Source: Dehalobacter sp. CP
Lineage (GTDB): Bacteria > Bacillota_B > Desulfitobacteriia > Desulfitobacteriales > Syntrophobotulaceae
Reading direction: 5' to 3'
NCBI GenBank assembly: GCA_009910795.1
Contig: VMEE01000093.1
Coordinates: 124,001-188,000 of the forward strand
DNA: 64,000 bases
The position numbers and the translations under genes were made by a program. The notes below the pieces were generated by a model. That model made no database searches, was not told the origin of the DNA, and worked only from the letters and a program-made list of their open reading frames with translations. Shown here one piece after another: positions 44,449 to 54,238 of this stretch. Numbering within the stretch: the first letter of the stretch is position 1; the number at the start of each line of letters is the position of its first letter.

Positions 44449-44578
44449 GATTAATATTTTGCTTTCATGATCTGTTTAATATCTTTCTTTCATTACCGTC
44501 AGGAATTGCGCTTCAATCCGACTCAATCTGAGTTTATCTATAAACAACATAAATATATCGATAAATGATAAATTAATA

Positions 44579-44607
44579 TTGACTTACAATAATATGCCAT
44601 TTACAAT
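44579..44607 (+). promoter_or_regulatory. SigmaA promoter for the DUF2975 operon
   Basis: TTGACT (44579-44584) and TACAAT (44602-44607) are 17 nt apart, 33 nt before the DUF2975 start codon. Confidence 0.8.
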
Positions 44608-44639
44608 AGAACCAAAATAGATAGAAAGGGTATGATACA

Positions 44640-45086
44640 ATGTGGAATCCAAGTAAGTCCGTAAGACTATCTTCCATTTGTACCAAGATCGCCATTGTCC
44701 TGGTCATTTGCGCAGCTTTTGCTATGCCGAATTTAATCCCTACATATGTAAACTACACAGGAAAAAATCCTGAAATCATTCATTCCTTGCTCCTAACGGT
44801 CTATGCCTGTGTTCTGCCGGGGATGTTATCCTTGATCTGCCTTGGCAGGCTTCTTTCCAACATCAGGCGGGAAGAAGTATTTGTAGAAAAAAATGTCAAG
44901 CTCCTGCGGGCGTTGTCATGGTGCAGTTTTGTCGTCTCCGCCATTTTGTTCATCTCAGGATTTTATTATATTCTTTTTGTGATTATAGCCGTTTGTGCCG
45001 CTTTTTTAGGGCTGATCCTGAGAGTGATCAAAAATGTTTTTGAACAGGCGATTGTTATTAAAAGAGAAAATGATTTTACGATTTAG
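44640..45086 (+). CDS. DUF2975 membrane protein
   Basis: The 148-aa protein has four membrane helices and the DUF2975 motif REEVFVEKNVKLLRALSWC. These proteins are almost always encoded with a small XRE-type regulator, as here. ATG 44640 is near a GAAAGGG RBS. Its role is unknown; it may sense or sequester the regulator. Confidence 0.87.
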   Translation: MWNPSKSVRLSSICTKIAIVLVICAAFAMPNLIPTYVNYTGKNPEIIHSLLLTVYACVLPGMLSLICLGRLLSNIRREEVFVEKNVKLLRALSWCSFVVSAILFISGFYYILFVIIAVCAAFLGLILRVIKNVFEQAIVIKRENDFTI

Positions 45087-45101
45087 GGGGAGGGATTCTC
45101 A

Positions 45102-45320
45102 TTGATTGTCGTTAATCTCGACGTTATGATGGCAAAAAGAAAAATTTCTGCCGGTGAGCTGGCGGATAAAATCGGAATCACTCCGGCTAATCTTTCAATT
45201 CTAAAAAACAACAAGGCCAAGGCTATCCGCTTTTCGACCCTGGAAGAAGTTTGCAAGGTTCTGAATTGCCAGCCCGGAGATTTATTAGAGTACCGGAAAG
45301 GAGAACAGGAAAATGAATAA
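45102..45320 (+). CDS. Small XRE-family HTH regulator
   Basis: The 72-aa single-domain Cro/C1-type HTH (ISAGELADKIGITPANLSIL, then CKVLNCQPGDLLEY) is of the YozG type found with DUF2975. The start is TTG 45102 with GGGGAGGG upstream. It overlaps the next gene by 8 nt. Confidence 0.92.
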   Translation: MIVVNLDVMMAKRKISAGELADKIGITPANLSILKNNKAKAIRFSTLEEVCKVLNCQPGDLLEYRKGEQENE

Positions 45321-46812
45321 CAGGGAGATGAATAACAGTACGGATACGGCAACCTATACAAGGAGTGATATTGTTTTCGCATTGGCCATGCTGGTCTGCG
45401 GCTTCTTATATTGGAACTTGATCCCGGCTGCCGGGCTTGGCGCAGGGGTTACCTTATTTGCAGCGGTATTCTGTCTGTGTACCGTCCTATATCTGAAATC
45501 AGGTGAGTTCCGTCAAACAGGAACGAGCTTGTTATGCTTCATCATTATTGTCATGTCGGCCCTGGTTTTCTTGCTTTTTGACAATATCCTGATCAAAGGA
45601 CTGAATTTTATCTTTCTTACAGCCGCTGTCATCTATTGGATCAGCCTGTCTACGGGCAGAAACCTGGAGAAAAGGATTTCCGTTTATATCCTGGGCGATT
45701 TTTTTAATCAAGTTTTGGTCATCCCATTTTGCAATTTGGCCTGCTGCTTTGGTGCGGTCAAGGGACTGTTTGGCAGAAATCAAAAGGGAAAATCTCTTCT
45801 GGCCGGCGCGGTTGGTATTCTTGTGATGATTCCGATTCTGGCCGCAGTCATCAACCTATTGACACGAGCTGATGCTGTTTTCGCAGGGGTGATCGCCAAT
45901 CTGCAGTTTTCGGTATCGATGAATATTATTGTCCAGATATTGATGGGAATTCCCGTCGCTTGTTATCTGTACGGCTTGATTTACGGCGACCGGCATGGGA
46001 GGAATACGGGATATGTCACCGTCGAGACTGTTGACAAAACGGCCGCCGCTTTCCGTTTTTCCCCGGGAGTGACCGTATACACCGCCTTGACAGCATTGAA
46101 TCTTGTCTTTATGGTCTTTTTTCTTTCTCAGGTCACCTATCTTTTCTCGGCATTCAATGACCGTCTCCCGGAACTCATGACGCATGCGGAGTATGCCCGT
46201 AGAGGCTTTTTTGAACTTTGTGCGGTAGCCGGAATCAATATGGTCGTGATTACGGTGGCCCATCTTATTGTGAAAAGGGACAAGGTCAAGATCCTGCAAA
46301 TAGAAACAGCCATTTTATGTCTTTTTACCTTGATGTTGATCATCACGGCCATCAGCAAGATGGTGATGTACATTAATTATTTTGGTTTGACCCCGCTGCG
46401 TGTCTATACGACCTGGTTTATGCTTGTGCTGCTCTTTCTATTCGCGGTGATCGCTGTCAGACAGTTTAAAAAATTTAACGCAGCCAGGATCATGCTGGTC
46501 GGATTTGTAGTGCTTTTCATGGTCCTGAGCTACGGAAACATCGACGGACGAATAGCTGCCTATAATATTGACAGGTACAGTAACGGAACACTGGAGAATC
46601 TCGATGTGCAGGCTTTGTCCAGCCTGTCTGAGGCAGCAGTCCCGTATATCTACACCTTATACCAGGAAACAACGGATCAGAGCCTGAAGGCGGATCTTAA
46701 AGCAGCCATTGATCAATCAGCTGGATCTGCGCTCGGAGCGTCGCGTCAAGAGACATTCCGGGATTTCAATTTTCAGCGGCATATGGCGGAAAGCATCAGA
46801 AAGATGCTCTGA
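45313..46812 (+). CDS. DUF4153/DUF4173-type multi-spanning membrane protein
   Basis: The 499-aa protein has about ten to twelve membrane helices and ends in a soluble helical tail. The pattern (YINYFGLTPLRVYTTWFM, FKKFNAARIMLVGF) fits DUF4153/DUF4173. It is coupled to the XRE gene by overlap. Possible roles in two-component or envelope signalling are only inferred. Confidence 0.82.
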   Translation: MNNREMNNSTDTATYTRSDIVFALAMLVCGFLYWNLIPAAGLGAGVTLFAAVFCLCTVLYLKSGEFRQTGTSLLCFIIIVMSALVFLLFDNILIKGLNFIFLTAAVIYWISLSTGRNLEKRISVYILGDFFNQVLVIPFCNLACCFGAVKGLFGRNQKGKSLLAGAVGILVMIPILAAVINLLTRADAVFAGVIANLQFSVSMNIIVQILMGIPVACYLYGLIYGDRHGRNTGYVTVETVDKTAAAFRFSPGVTVYTALTALNLVFMVFFLSQVTYLFSAFNDRLPELMTHAEYARRGFFELCAVAGINMVVITVAHLIVKRDKVKILQIETAILCLFTLMLIITAISKMVMYINYFGLTPLRVYTTWFMLVLLFLFAVIAVRQFKKFNAARIMLVGFVVLFMVLSYGNIDGRIAAYNIDRYSNGTLENLDVQALSSLSEAAVPYIYTLYQETTDQSLKADLKAAIDQSAGSALGASRQETFRDFNFQRHMAESIRKML

Positions 46813-46849
46813 TAGCTCCGACAGCCTCTTTTGATTGTGAAGGCATTAC

Positions 46850-47083
46850 TTACAGTCCCAGTCATCAATAAGGAGCGGACACTATCAATGATCGGCGTCA
46901 TGGGTTGAACCTCCGCAAAATGGCGCAGTGCGGCCGGCATGGTTTCGGTCGGCGCAAATGCGGAGCTTGTAAATATCAATATCATCAAAAGATAGCTGAA
47001 CACGCCTGACCCCTCAAGGCTTTTCGCAAGCAGGCCAAAAGCGACACTGCTGACGATACAAAATAATAGGAAAGACCAGAGAC
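46850..47083 (-). pseudogene. Remnant of a DrrB-like ABC-2 permease
   Basis: The minus-strand frame from about 47083 to 46850 encodes LLFCIVSSVAFGLLAKSLEG and LIFTSSAFAPTETMPAALRH, then PMTPIIDSVRSLL. This is the C-terminal half of DrrB-type permeases. The start and the last helix are gone, and the reading frame runs on into the 3' end of the neighbouring gene, so it is a truncated fragment. Confidence 0.75.
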
Positions 47084-47971
47084 TTAAAGGTATTCCTTTA
47101 AGCCTCTGGGTCCTGCGAGAACTTCCCGGCCTATATACAAGGTACCGTCATCCTTGGTTTTGACATGCCATTTAACCAGTGTAATATTGCCTTCCGCGAT
47201 CTCTATCCCCGTGATCGAACGGGGATGAACACAACTGCCGTCATTAAAATAAAGCGGTTTCCCCGCATCAGGGAACATGGGCCTATGGGTGTGACCGGCA
47301 ATCAGCATGTGCTTTTCCTGGTTGACCCATTCAGTAAGGTTTTGTTCTATAGAATCTTTCTTATGATAATTTTTAGCTGTACTGGTGGGGTCTTTAAAAC
47401 CGAACAACTCAAGTTTCTTCCATACATATCTGACCAAAAATCTTCGTAACCCCCAAAACGTATAATCCAACATACTGCCTTGGTGCCCGTGGATCAAAAG
47501 AATTTTCCGCTCTGAATCCTTATACCGTAAAACGAGCCCTTCGCGAAATTTAACATTCTCAAATAAAGGAACGTGACGCTTCTCCTCGGCATCATAGTAC
47601 CGGTTAAAGCATTTCCGTACAAAATGATCGTTGTTTTTCACCATGTCATGGTTTCCGTAAATGAAATAAACGCGGCCTTCATTATAAAATTTTTGCAGGA
47701 GTGAAAGTGTGTCCTTATGAACAGGCACGATGTCCGACATGTTTTTATACTTCCACAGTTCGTCACCGTCACCAAGCTCGATATACGTGTACTGTTCCTT
47801 ATAATAATGCGTTAACGCTGCAAAATACAGATTCTCATTCCCGGAAAAATCATCAGCCCAGCTGCCGTCACCCCTATGGACATCGCTCATTAAGATCATC
47901 TTTGAGGAATCGTCAATAGGGATTTCTTCAGCAGATTGAAAAGCTTTGGATATACGATCCACAGCGTTCAT
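47084..47971 (-). CDS. Calcineurin-like metallophosphoesterase
   Basis: The 295-aa enzyme has the metallophosphoesterase blocks MSDVHRGD, ELGDGDELW, YGNHDM, LIHGHQG and IAGHTHRP, which build the dimetal site. Substrate may be a phosphodiester or phosphoprotein; not assignable. ATG 47971 has GGGTGG upstream and is preferred to the ATG at 47995. Confidence 0.9.
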   Translation of the reverse strand: MNAVDRISKAFQSAEEIPIDDSSKMILMSDVHRGDGSWADDFSGNENLYFAALTHYYKEQYTYIELGDGDELWKYKNMSDIVPVHKDTLSLLQKFYNEGRVYFIYGNHDMVKNNDHFVRKCFNRYYDAEEKRHVPLFENVKFREGLVLRYKDSERKILLIHGHQGSMLDYTFWGLRRFLVRYVWKKLELFGFKDPTSTAKNYHKKDSIEQNLTEWVNQEKHMLIAGHTHRPMFPDAGKPLYFNDGSCVHPRSITGIEIAEGNITLVKWHVKTKDDGTLYIGREVLAGPRGLKEYL

Positions 47972-48144
47972 AGGATACCACCCGCCCAAAAGCATCTTCG
48001 TTTAATGTCAATATATTCAGGGGGCAGTATCAAGAGTGCCGGTCTTCTTTCGACTATATAATCGATAACAAAAACTGCCAGTGTAGAAAAGGTAAATATG
48101 TTAATAATAAGTGTACATTCCAAAAGGAAAGGAGGGAAAAAGTA

Positions 48145-48291
48145 ATGGCAAAATATAGACTTCCCGTAGACAAGAGTCAGGCAGCTAGTGTAATGGGTGT
48201 AAGCTTAGGCCCTGATACATCCGCTAGACAGAATGGTTCCGTAGGTGGATACATGGTGAAGAAGACTTTTGAAAGCCTTGGTATGCGTTAA
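48145..48291 (+). CDS. Small acid-soluble spore protein, short alpha/beta type
   Basis: A 48-residue gene with a very strong AAAGGAGGG RBS encodes MAKYRLPVDK followed by MGVSLGPDTSARQNGSVGG, the second conserved SASP block (GVNLGxDTTARxNGSVGG). It ends VKKTFESLGMR. SASPs coat spore DNA. Compared with typical alpha/beta SASPs, it is shortened at the N-terminus and the germination protease site (E-[FI]-A-S-E) reads Q-A-A-S-V. Confidence 0.88.
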   Translation: MAKYRLPVDKSQAASVMGVSLGPDTSARQNGSVGGYMVKKTFESLGMR

Positions 48292-48328
48292 CAAAAACTG
48301 ATTTTCGAGAGCAAATGATAAGCCGGAA

Positions 48329-48360
48329 GGGAACCGTGAGAGAATACGGTTCCCTCTTCT
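48329..48360 (+). terminator. Terminator after the SASP gene
   Basis: GGGAACCGT pairs with ACGGTTCCC around GAGAGAAT, followed by a T-rich run. Confidence 0.88.
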
Positions 48361-48454
48361 TTAACCTTAAATAGGATGCCTTAAAATTTACATCATTATG
48401 CCGGTAAAAAATTCCTAAAAGTATCTGGAAGAAGTCATAGATATCCTCATGGAT

Positions 48455-49147
48455 TTATTGAATAAGAATCTCTTTCGGTAAGTCGAATGTACCTTCGGGG
48501 ATAGAACCTGCACCGACGTTAATGTCTGTATATTCTGAGGTGTTGGTCTGCCCATCCTGAACCAGTTCAAACTTAATGACGATTCCGTATTTTGTACTTA
48601 ACCAATCTTTATAATTCCCTTGGGCGCTGGTTACAGAAAGTATTTTGCATTCCAATCCGTTAAGCGTTTGTGTCCCGATGATTTGGTAACTTACATCAGC
48701 GTTTTCATCTGTATCTAATGCCGCTAAATAGTCCATGGGGGTAATATTGTCATTCCCTTTATATTCGGTAATATTTATCTTAGCAGCCACATTTTGTCCT
48801 GGCCGGTAGGAAACGATTTCTCCCTTTTCTAAATCGAAGATGGAGATCGTTCTTTGCCCATCCGTAATCGTATCCGTTTTCATTTTGGTATCTTGGAACC
48901 AAACGCTGCTTTCGGAAGATACTCCCGCATTCGTTGTTACAAGATGATAAGAAATCTCTCTGAGACCTGTACCTTTCATAATTAAGTTTGAAACCACTTC
49001 CTGATCACTGGTGTCATCGGTTCCAGCGGAGGAGATTGCAGCCGAAGGAGCAGAAGAATTGTTTTTAAAGCTGCAAGCGGAAAGGATCAAGGTACTTATG
49101 AGCAATAGGACGGTAATCGTAAGAAGCTTCTTGTCAGTAATTTTCAT
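48455..49147 (-). CDS. Lipoprotein, LolA-like
   Basis: The 230-aa protein has a lipobox LSAC after an N-terminal hydrophobic stretch, a Ser/Ala linker, then a beta-rich domain with WFQDTKMKTDT and ALDTDENADVSYQIIG, of the LolA-like kind found in Firmicutes. It should be anchored outside the membrane. Function is unknown. Confidence 0.78.
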   Translation of the reverse strand: MKITDKKLLTITVLLLISTLILSACSFKNNSSAPSAAISSAGTDDTSDQEVVSNLIMKGTGLREISYHLVTTNAGVSSESSVWFQDTKMKTDTITDGQRTISIFDLEKGEIVSYRPGQNVAAKINITEYKGNDNITPMDYLAALDTDENADVSYQIIGTQTLNGLECKILSVTSAQGNYKDWLSTKYGIVIKFELVQDGQTNTSEYTDINVGAGSIPEGTFDLPKEILIQ

Positions 49148-49368
49148 GATTTACCTTCTCCAAACGTAATAGGTTATTGTCGGTTAAGAAGATATTCGTC
49201 ATGGATAAGAGAATACCCTTTGAATGAAGCTTAGCCCACCAATTTTAATAGACAAACCTTGGTGCAATTGTTAGAGAAAGAAGATACAATAAAAGCAATA
49301 AAAGACGAAGCCTATAAAATATTCTGTTGTACATAAAATAACGAAAAATAACGAAAAGAGGTTAGATC

Positions 49369-49836
49369 ATGAGTGACCAAATGAGGAACGACCATGAGAA
49401 CGACCATGATGATTTTTATCAATCTCTAAGGAAAAAGATCAAGGACTACTTCACAAGCGAAGAAGGTAAAACGAATAAGTATGCAGAGTATATCCTGATT
49501 GCCCCCGACTTATTTCATCTTCTGTGCAAATTGACTGTAGACAAGGAAGTCAACGTAGACGATAAAGCAAAACTGGCGATTGCGATTGCTTATTTTGTTT
49601 CACCGATTGATTTAATCCCTGAGCTCTTTGTAGGCCCGGTAGGATTTGTTGACGATATATCCGTGGCTGCTTATGTCCTGAACACCATTATTAATAACAC
49701 GAACCCGGAAGTTGTCCGCAGGCACTGGGCCGGCGAGGGCGATATCCTGATTAAAGTCCAGGAAATCATAAAAGTTGCCGATCATATGGTTGGCACCGGA
49801 CTGTGGAAGAAAATTAAAGGGATGTTTAGTAAATAA
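49369..49836 (+). CDS. DUF1232 (YkvA-type) membrane-associated protein
   Basis: The 155-aa protein has the DUF1232 core AIAYFVSPIDLIPELF...VGFVDDISVAAYVL, with an N-terminal charged region rich in Asp/His. The family is of unknown function. It is followed closely by the aldo/keto reductase gene. Confidence 0.88.
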   Translation: MSDQMRNDHENDHDDFYQSLRKKIKDYFTSEEGKTNKYAEYILIAPDLFHLLCKLTVDKEVNVDDKAKLAIAIAYFVSPIDLIPELFVGPVGFVDDISVAAYVLNTIINNTNPEVVRRHWAGEGDILIKVQEIIKVADHMVGTGLWKKIKGMFSK

Positions 49837-49883
49837 CGCAATAGGGTATAACAAAGAATGAAGATAAAATGGAGCGTAATATC

Positions 49884-51014
49884 ATGCAATATACGATACT
49901 AGGAAAAACAGGACTCCAAGTTTCAAGGCTGGGGCTTGGCTGTATGCGGTTCCCGAAAAGTGAAAAAGAAGCGATAGAAATGGTGCGGTATGCGGTGGAT
50001 CACGGAGTCAATTACCTGGACACCGCTTACATGTATCCAAACAGTGAAATAATTACCGGGAAAGCGCTTCAAGGGGGCTATCGGAATAAGGCGTTGATCG
50101 CCACCAAAAGCCCTATATGGAAAATCGGCAGTCACAAAGACTTTGAGAAATACTTGGATGAAGAGCTGGAACGCTTGGGAACCGATCATATCGACATGTA
50201 TCTTCTTCACAACATGAATCATGACAATTGGGAGAAAGTCAATCATTTTGATGGCCTTACTTTTCTTGATAAAATGATCCAAAAGGGTAAAATACTGCAC
50301 AAGAGTTTTTCTTTTCATGGGACACTGCCGGCATTCAAACAGATTGTGGATACCTTTGACTGGGAAATGGCGCAAATTCAGCTGAATATTCTGGATGAAA
50401 ATCAGCAGGCCGGGATCGAGGGGTTGAGATATGCGGCAGGCAAGGGCCTGGCGGTCGTTATCATGGAACCGCTAAGGGGCGGCTACATGCTGGCGAACGT
50501 TCCTGAAGCAGTCGTTGATTTGGTTCATCAATATCCGGAAAAGAGATCCTTGGTCGCGTGGTGTTTCCGCTGGCTTTATAATATGCCTGAGGTTTCCGTA
50601 ATTCTTAGTGGGGCCAGCACGCTGGAGCAGTTGAAGGATAATTTGCGGATCTTTGATGAATCTGCAGTCAACGTAATGTCCGAGGCTGACCAAAACCTGA
50701 TCAAAAAAATCCGGGAAGCTTTCGAGTCCAATAACAGCATCGGCTGTACAAGCTGCCGCTATTGTATGCCCTGTCCCCAAGGCGTAAGCATTCCTGAAAT
50801 ATTCAGACTCTACAACAGCCACCAGCTTATGAAAACGCATTGGGTGGACAAAGGGATGTACAGGGAAAACTTGCTCCCCTCCGGTTCCGGTGCTGATCAG
50901 TGTATCTCTTGCGGAAGCTGTGAGGAACATTGTCCGCAGGCGCTGAATATCCCGGTCTTGCTGAAGAAAGTACATGCGGAATTTACGGCGAAGACGACAG
51001 GTGGTTGGAGCTGA
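49884..51014 (+). CDS. Aldo/keto reductase with C-terminal ferredoxin domain
   Basis: The 376-aa enzyme has the AKR catalytic tetrad Asp46, Tyr51, Lys75 and His109 (LDTAYMYPNSE, IATKSP, YLLHNM). Ferredoxin motifs CTSCRYCMPCP and CISCGSCEEHCP are in the C-terminal quarter. The fused type is common in anaerobic Firmicutes. The substrate is unknown. ATG 49884 is preferred for the GGAG upstream over the ATG at 49869. Confidence 0.92.
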   Translation: MQYTILGKTGLQVSRLGLGCMRFPKSEKEAIEMVRYAVDHGVNYLDTAYMYPNSEIITGKALQGGYRNKALIATKSPIWKIGSHKDFEKYLDEELERLGTDHIDMYLLHNMNHDNWEKVNHFDGLTFLDKMIQKGKILHKSFSFHGTLPAFKQIVDTFDWEMAQIQLNILDENQQAGIEGLRYAAGKGLAVVIMEPLRGGYMLANVPEAVVDLVHQYPEKRSLVAWCFRWLYNMPEVSVILSGASTLEQLKDNLRIFDESAVNVMSEADQNLIKKIREAFESNNSIGCTSCRYCMPCPQGVSIPEIFRLYNSHQLMKTHWVDKGMYRENLLPSGSGADQCISCGSCEEHCPQALNIPVLLKKVHAEFTAKTTGGWS

Positions 51015-51035
51015 TTTTGTAGAGAATCTATGTAT

Positions 51036-54000
51036 CTATAGGATATTGGCGCATGGTTTTCTTAATAATCCTTCGATTTCCTCAGCAGGCATTGGTCGGT
51101 AGAAATAATAACCCTGAACCTCGTTGCACATGTTCCGGCTTAAGAATTGTACTTGTTTCTCGGTTTCCACCCCTTCGGCAATAACCTCCAGGTCTAGATT
51201 TTTAGCAAGATTTATGATGACTTTGGTGATTGCTCTGTCTTTTTCATCTTTTTCAATACCATGAACAAAATGCATATCCATCTTCAAACGATCGATCGGC
51301 AAATTCTTTAGCCTGTTTAAAGAGGAGTATTCTGTGCCAAAGTCATCGATAGAGATGGTAATCCCTAATTTCTTAAAATCGTTTAAAACCTGAACAATAT
51401 TTGTTTCATTTATCGCAGAACCTTCTGTAATTTCCAATTCCAGATACTTGGGTTGAAGTCCGGTTTCTTGAAGGACATTTGCGATCTGCTCAACAATATT
51501 CGGGTCACGAAGTTGATTTACCGAAATATTAACAGACATCCGCACCGGAGGATAACCTTTTTCCTGCCAGATCTTATTTTGCCGGCAAGCTGTTTTAAGT
51601 ACCCATTCTCCGATCGTGTTAATGATCCCGCTTTGCTCGGCAATCGGGATAAATACTGCCGGGGATACCATTCCCAACTCCGGATGCTTCCATCTTAACA
51701 AAGCTTCCATTCCGATGATTTTTGCTTCCGGAAGATGGACCTGAGGCTGGTAATACACCAGCAATTCTTCGCGTTCTAAAGCTCGGAACAGACTGTTTTT
51801 CAGTATCATTTTATTCCGAATGTCCTCTTTCATCTCGGAAGAACAGAGGGCATACTGGTTTTTCCCTTTTTCTTTGGCCTGATACATCGCAATATCTGAG
51901 TTTATAATCAACGTTTCCGTATCTTGTCCATCGATAGGATATAGCGCAATCCCTGCACTTGCTGTAACAAAGAATTCCTTACCTCTTAATACCGCCGGTT
52001 CTTTGAATAAACCCATGATTTTATCGGCAATGATCATAACATCTTGATAGTCGGAAATATTATTCAGCAAAATCAGAAATTCATCGCCGCCAAAACGGGA
52101 TACCGTGTCGGTTTTGCGGGTGCATTCCAATAATTTCTGCCCGACTTTAGTGATCAGTTCGTCCCCGCCTTCATGGCCCAAAGTATCATTAACCGTTTTG
52201 AAAGAATCAAGATCCAGGAAAATCACCGCGAGCATCTTTTGAATCCGGCCGGCTTGGTGGATCGCTTGCGTGACCCTGTCCTGGAACAACACCCGGTTGG
52301 GTAGCTTTGTCAAATGATCATAGTAGGCTAGTTGTTTAATTTCTTTTTCCGCCTGGACTTTCGTCAGAGCGTCTCCCAAAATATTTGCAATGACCTTGAG
52401 TAAATCAATCTGGTCTTCACGCCATTTTTTAGGGGTTCTGCGGGAGTCAATCCCGAATGAGCCTAATATCTGACCGTTTCCAGCAATGGGCAGGCAAATG
52501 ACTGATTTTGTATGAATCATTTTGCCCTCTGATATCTGATTCATGAGGATCGAGTCTTCCGCTCCCGGGCATTCTATCGCTTCTCTGATAACACGATCAT
52601 GCCGGTACCAAGCAAACGGAAGGGTAACGCGATGTAGCTCCCGGTCCAGTAAATAAATCCATGCCCTGTCCATCTCAAAAAACCGTCCGCATTCCTCAAG
52701 CGCCTGACTGATTTTCTGCTCTAAATTCATTTGATTTGCTGTAATGAAATCCGAAGAAATCTTCGAGATTAATTTCTGCAGCTTCATCTGCTCAGCGTTT
52801 TCTTTCAGTCTGCGAATGTACAGTTTGTTGACATAGAGAGCCAACCCAAGAACGACAAGGAAAAACAAGATTCTTGCCAAATAGTCTTGAGCATTGATCT
52901 CAACGTTAACCTTTGGCGCTATGAACCAGCCCAGAATCTGGGTAGATATGATGGAAATTGCCAATGAAGCTAAGATAATGCGTTGATTGAACACCAGGGC
53001 AATAATTACAAAAATAATTGGAAACGCCCAAACCGTAATACTTCCGGATTCAATAAACCTTAAAGTGAAAATTGGAATGGAGAGAACACTCGCCACAAAA
53101 TAAGTAATATCTTTTTTATCTTCCGCTATAGGCATCCACTTCACGAACAAAATGATAAGTCCTAAAAAAAGGACAGCGATACTTGTCAATATGACGGGCG
53201 TCAAATCGTTCGTCATGTCAAAAAGAAAAAACGAAACAAAATTAATAAAGCCGCAGGCAAACATAGCATAGGCCATATAGCTGATAATATTGCCGCGGGT
53301 GGATTCATTTAAGATGGTTTCTTCATCAGTGATGATCTTTTCCGGCTTCATCAGTCCATATTTTTTAATTGCGTAGTAAATGACGATGAGCGACATCGAG
53401 ATAATAAAAGGAGCCAATTGGGGAAGCGGCATTTTCCAAAAAGTACTGGCGACAATATCCGTAAAGGATGCAAAGATTAAAGTCGCAATAATCCAAGATA
53501 GAATGAGCCTTGCCTTTTTCTTACTATTCCAGGAAGAAGCTTTTCTCCCCCATAACCAGATCATTCCTGCGGAAACGATGCAGAAAATAATATAATAATA
53601 ATTGAAAAAAGAATTAAAGCCGCTATTCGGAACATTAATCCAGCCATTGGCTGTATGGATTAATTTATACTTCGATTCCGCGGAACCGGAGAGCCCATAA
53701 ATATACATTGTCAGGACCGAGGGGAAATAAAGCAGAAGGTACAGCCACCATTTGTTTAGCAAATTTTTTTTCTCGGTTAGAATGATACTGAAATGAAGCA
53801 GGATGCTGAAAAACGAACCCCAACCAACGACTGAGATCCTGCGCCAGATTAAGCTAAGTTCTTGAGTCTGGGCAGAAACGCAAATGGAAAACCCGAAAGC
53901 CCATAGACTCAAGGAAATGCACAGCGCAAAAAAAGCTTTGTTCAATCCGGCTTTCGGGTCAAGATAAAGTGTATAGGCCCCAAGAAAGCTGCTCATTACA

Positions 54001-54044
54001 CAAGAAAAGAAAAATAAAACTGAAAAGAAATGTGATGATTCCAT
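51036..54044 (-). CDS. Membrane GGDEF-EAL cyclic-di-GMP protein
   Basis: The 1002-aa protein has two blocks of N-terminal membrane helices (residues ~5-230 and ~255-400, resembling the 7TM region of certain histidine kinases), a GAF domain (about 440-560), then GGDEF (RFGGDEF, with inhibitory site RKTD five residues before) and EAL (MEALLRWKHP, DDFGTEYSSL, EVIAEGVE) domains. Both catalytic motifs look intact. DDFGTE replaces the usual DDFGTG. It could make and degrade c-di-GMP in response to a membrane or ligand signal. Confidence 0.93.
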   Translation of the reverse strand: MESSHFFSVLFFFSCVMSSFLGAYTLYLDPKAGLNKAFFALCISLSLWAFGFSICVSAQTQELSLIWRRISVVGWGSFFSILLHFSIILTEKKNLLNKWWLYLLLYFPSVLTMYIYGLSGSAESKYKLIHTANGWINVPNSGFNSFFNYYYIIFCIVSAGMIWLWGRKASSWNSKKKARLILSWIIATLIFASFTDIVASTFWKMPLPQLAPFIISMSLIVIYYAIKKYGLMKPEKIITDEETILNESTRGNIISYMAYAMFACGFINFVSFFLFDMTNDLTPVILTSIAVLFLGLIILFVKWMPIAEDKKDITYFVASVLSIPIFTLRFIESGSITVWAFPIIFVIIALVFNQRIILASLAISIISTQILGWFIAPKVNVEINAQDYLARILFFLVVLGLALYVNKLYIRRLKENAEQMKLQKLISKISSDFITANQMNLEQKISQALEECGRFFEMDRAWIYLLDRELHRVTLPFAWYRHDRVIREAIECPGAEDSILMNQISEGKMIHTKSVICLPIAGNGQILGSFGIDSRRTPKKWREDQIDLLKVIANILGDALTKVQAEKEIKQLAYYDHLTKLPNRVLFQDRVTQAIHQAGRIQKMLAVIFLDLDSFKTVNDTLGHEGGDELITKVGQKLLECTRKTDTVSRFGGDEFLILLNNISDYQDVMIIADKIMGLFKEPAVLRGKEFFVTASAGIALYPIDGQDTETLIINSDIAMYQAKEKGKNQYALCSSEMKEDIRNKMILKNSLFRALEREELLVYYQPQVHLPEAKIIGMEALLRWKHPELGMVSPAVFIPIAEQSGIINTIGEWVLKTACRQNKIWQEKGYPPVRMSVNISVNQLRDPNIVEQIANVLQETGLQPKYLELEITEGSAINETNIVQVLNDFKKLGITISIDDFGTEYSSLNRLKNLPIDRLKMDMHFVHGIEKDEKDRAITKVIINLAKNLDLEVIAEGVETEKQVQFLSRNMCNEVQGYYFYRPMPAEEIEGLLRKPCANIL

Positions 54045-54238
54045 ATTTCCCTTCTCTGATGAAAATACTGCTAAGATCAGATTTACATCATTTTCAATAA
54101 AGTAATCAATGGCTATTCAACAAATTATTCTACTTTTAACTACATTTTCCTTCATCATTTTTCAGAAAGCATCAACTATTTTACAGAATTGCCTTATAAT
54201 GCAAATGAATGTTCAACTTTATGTCAAAAAAATAAAGG

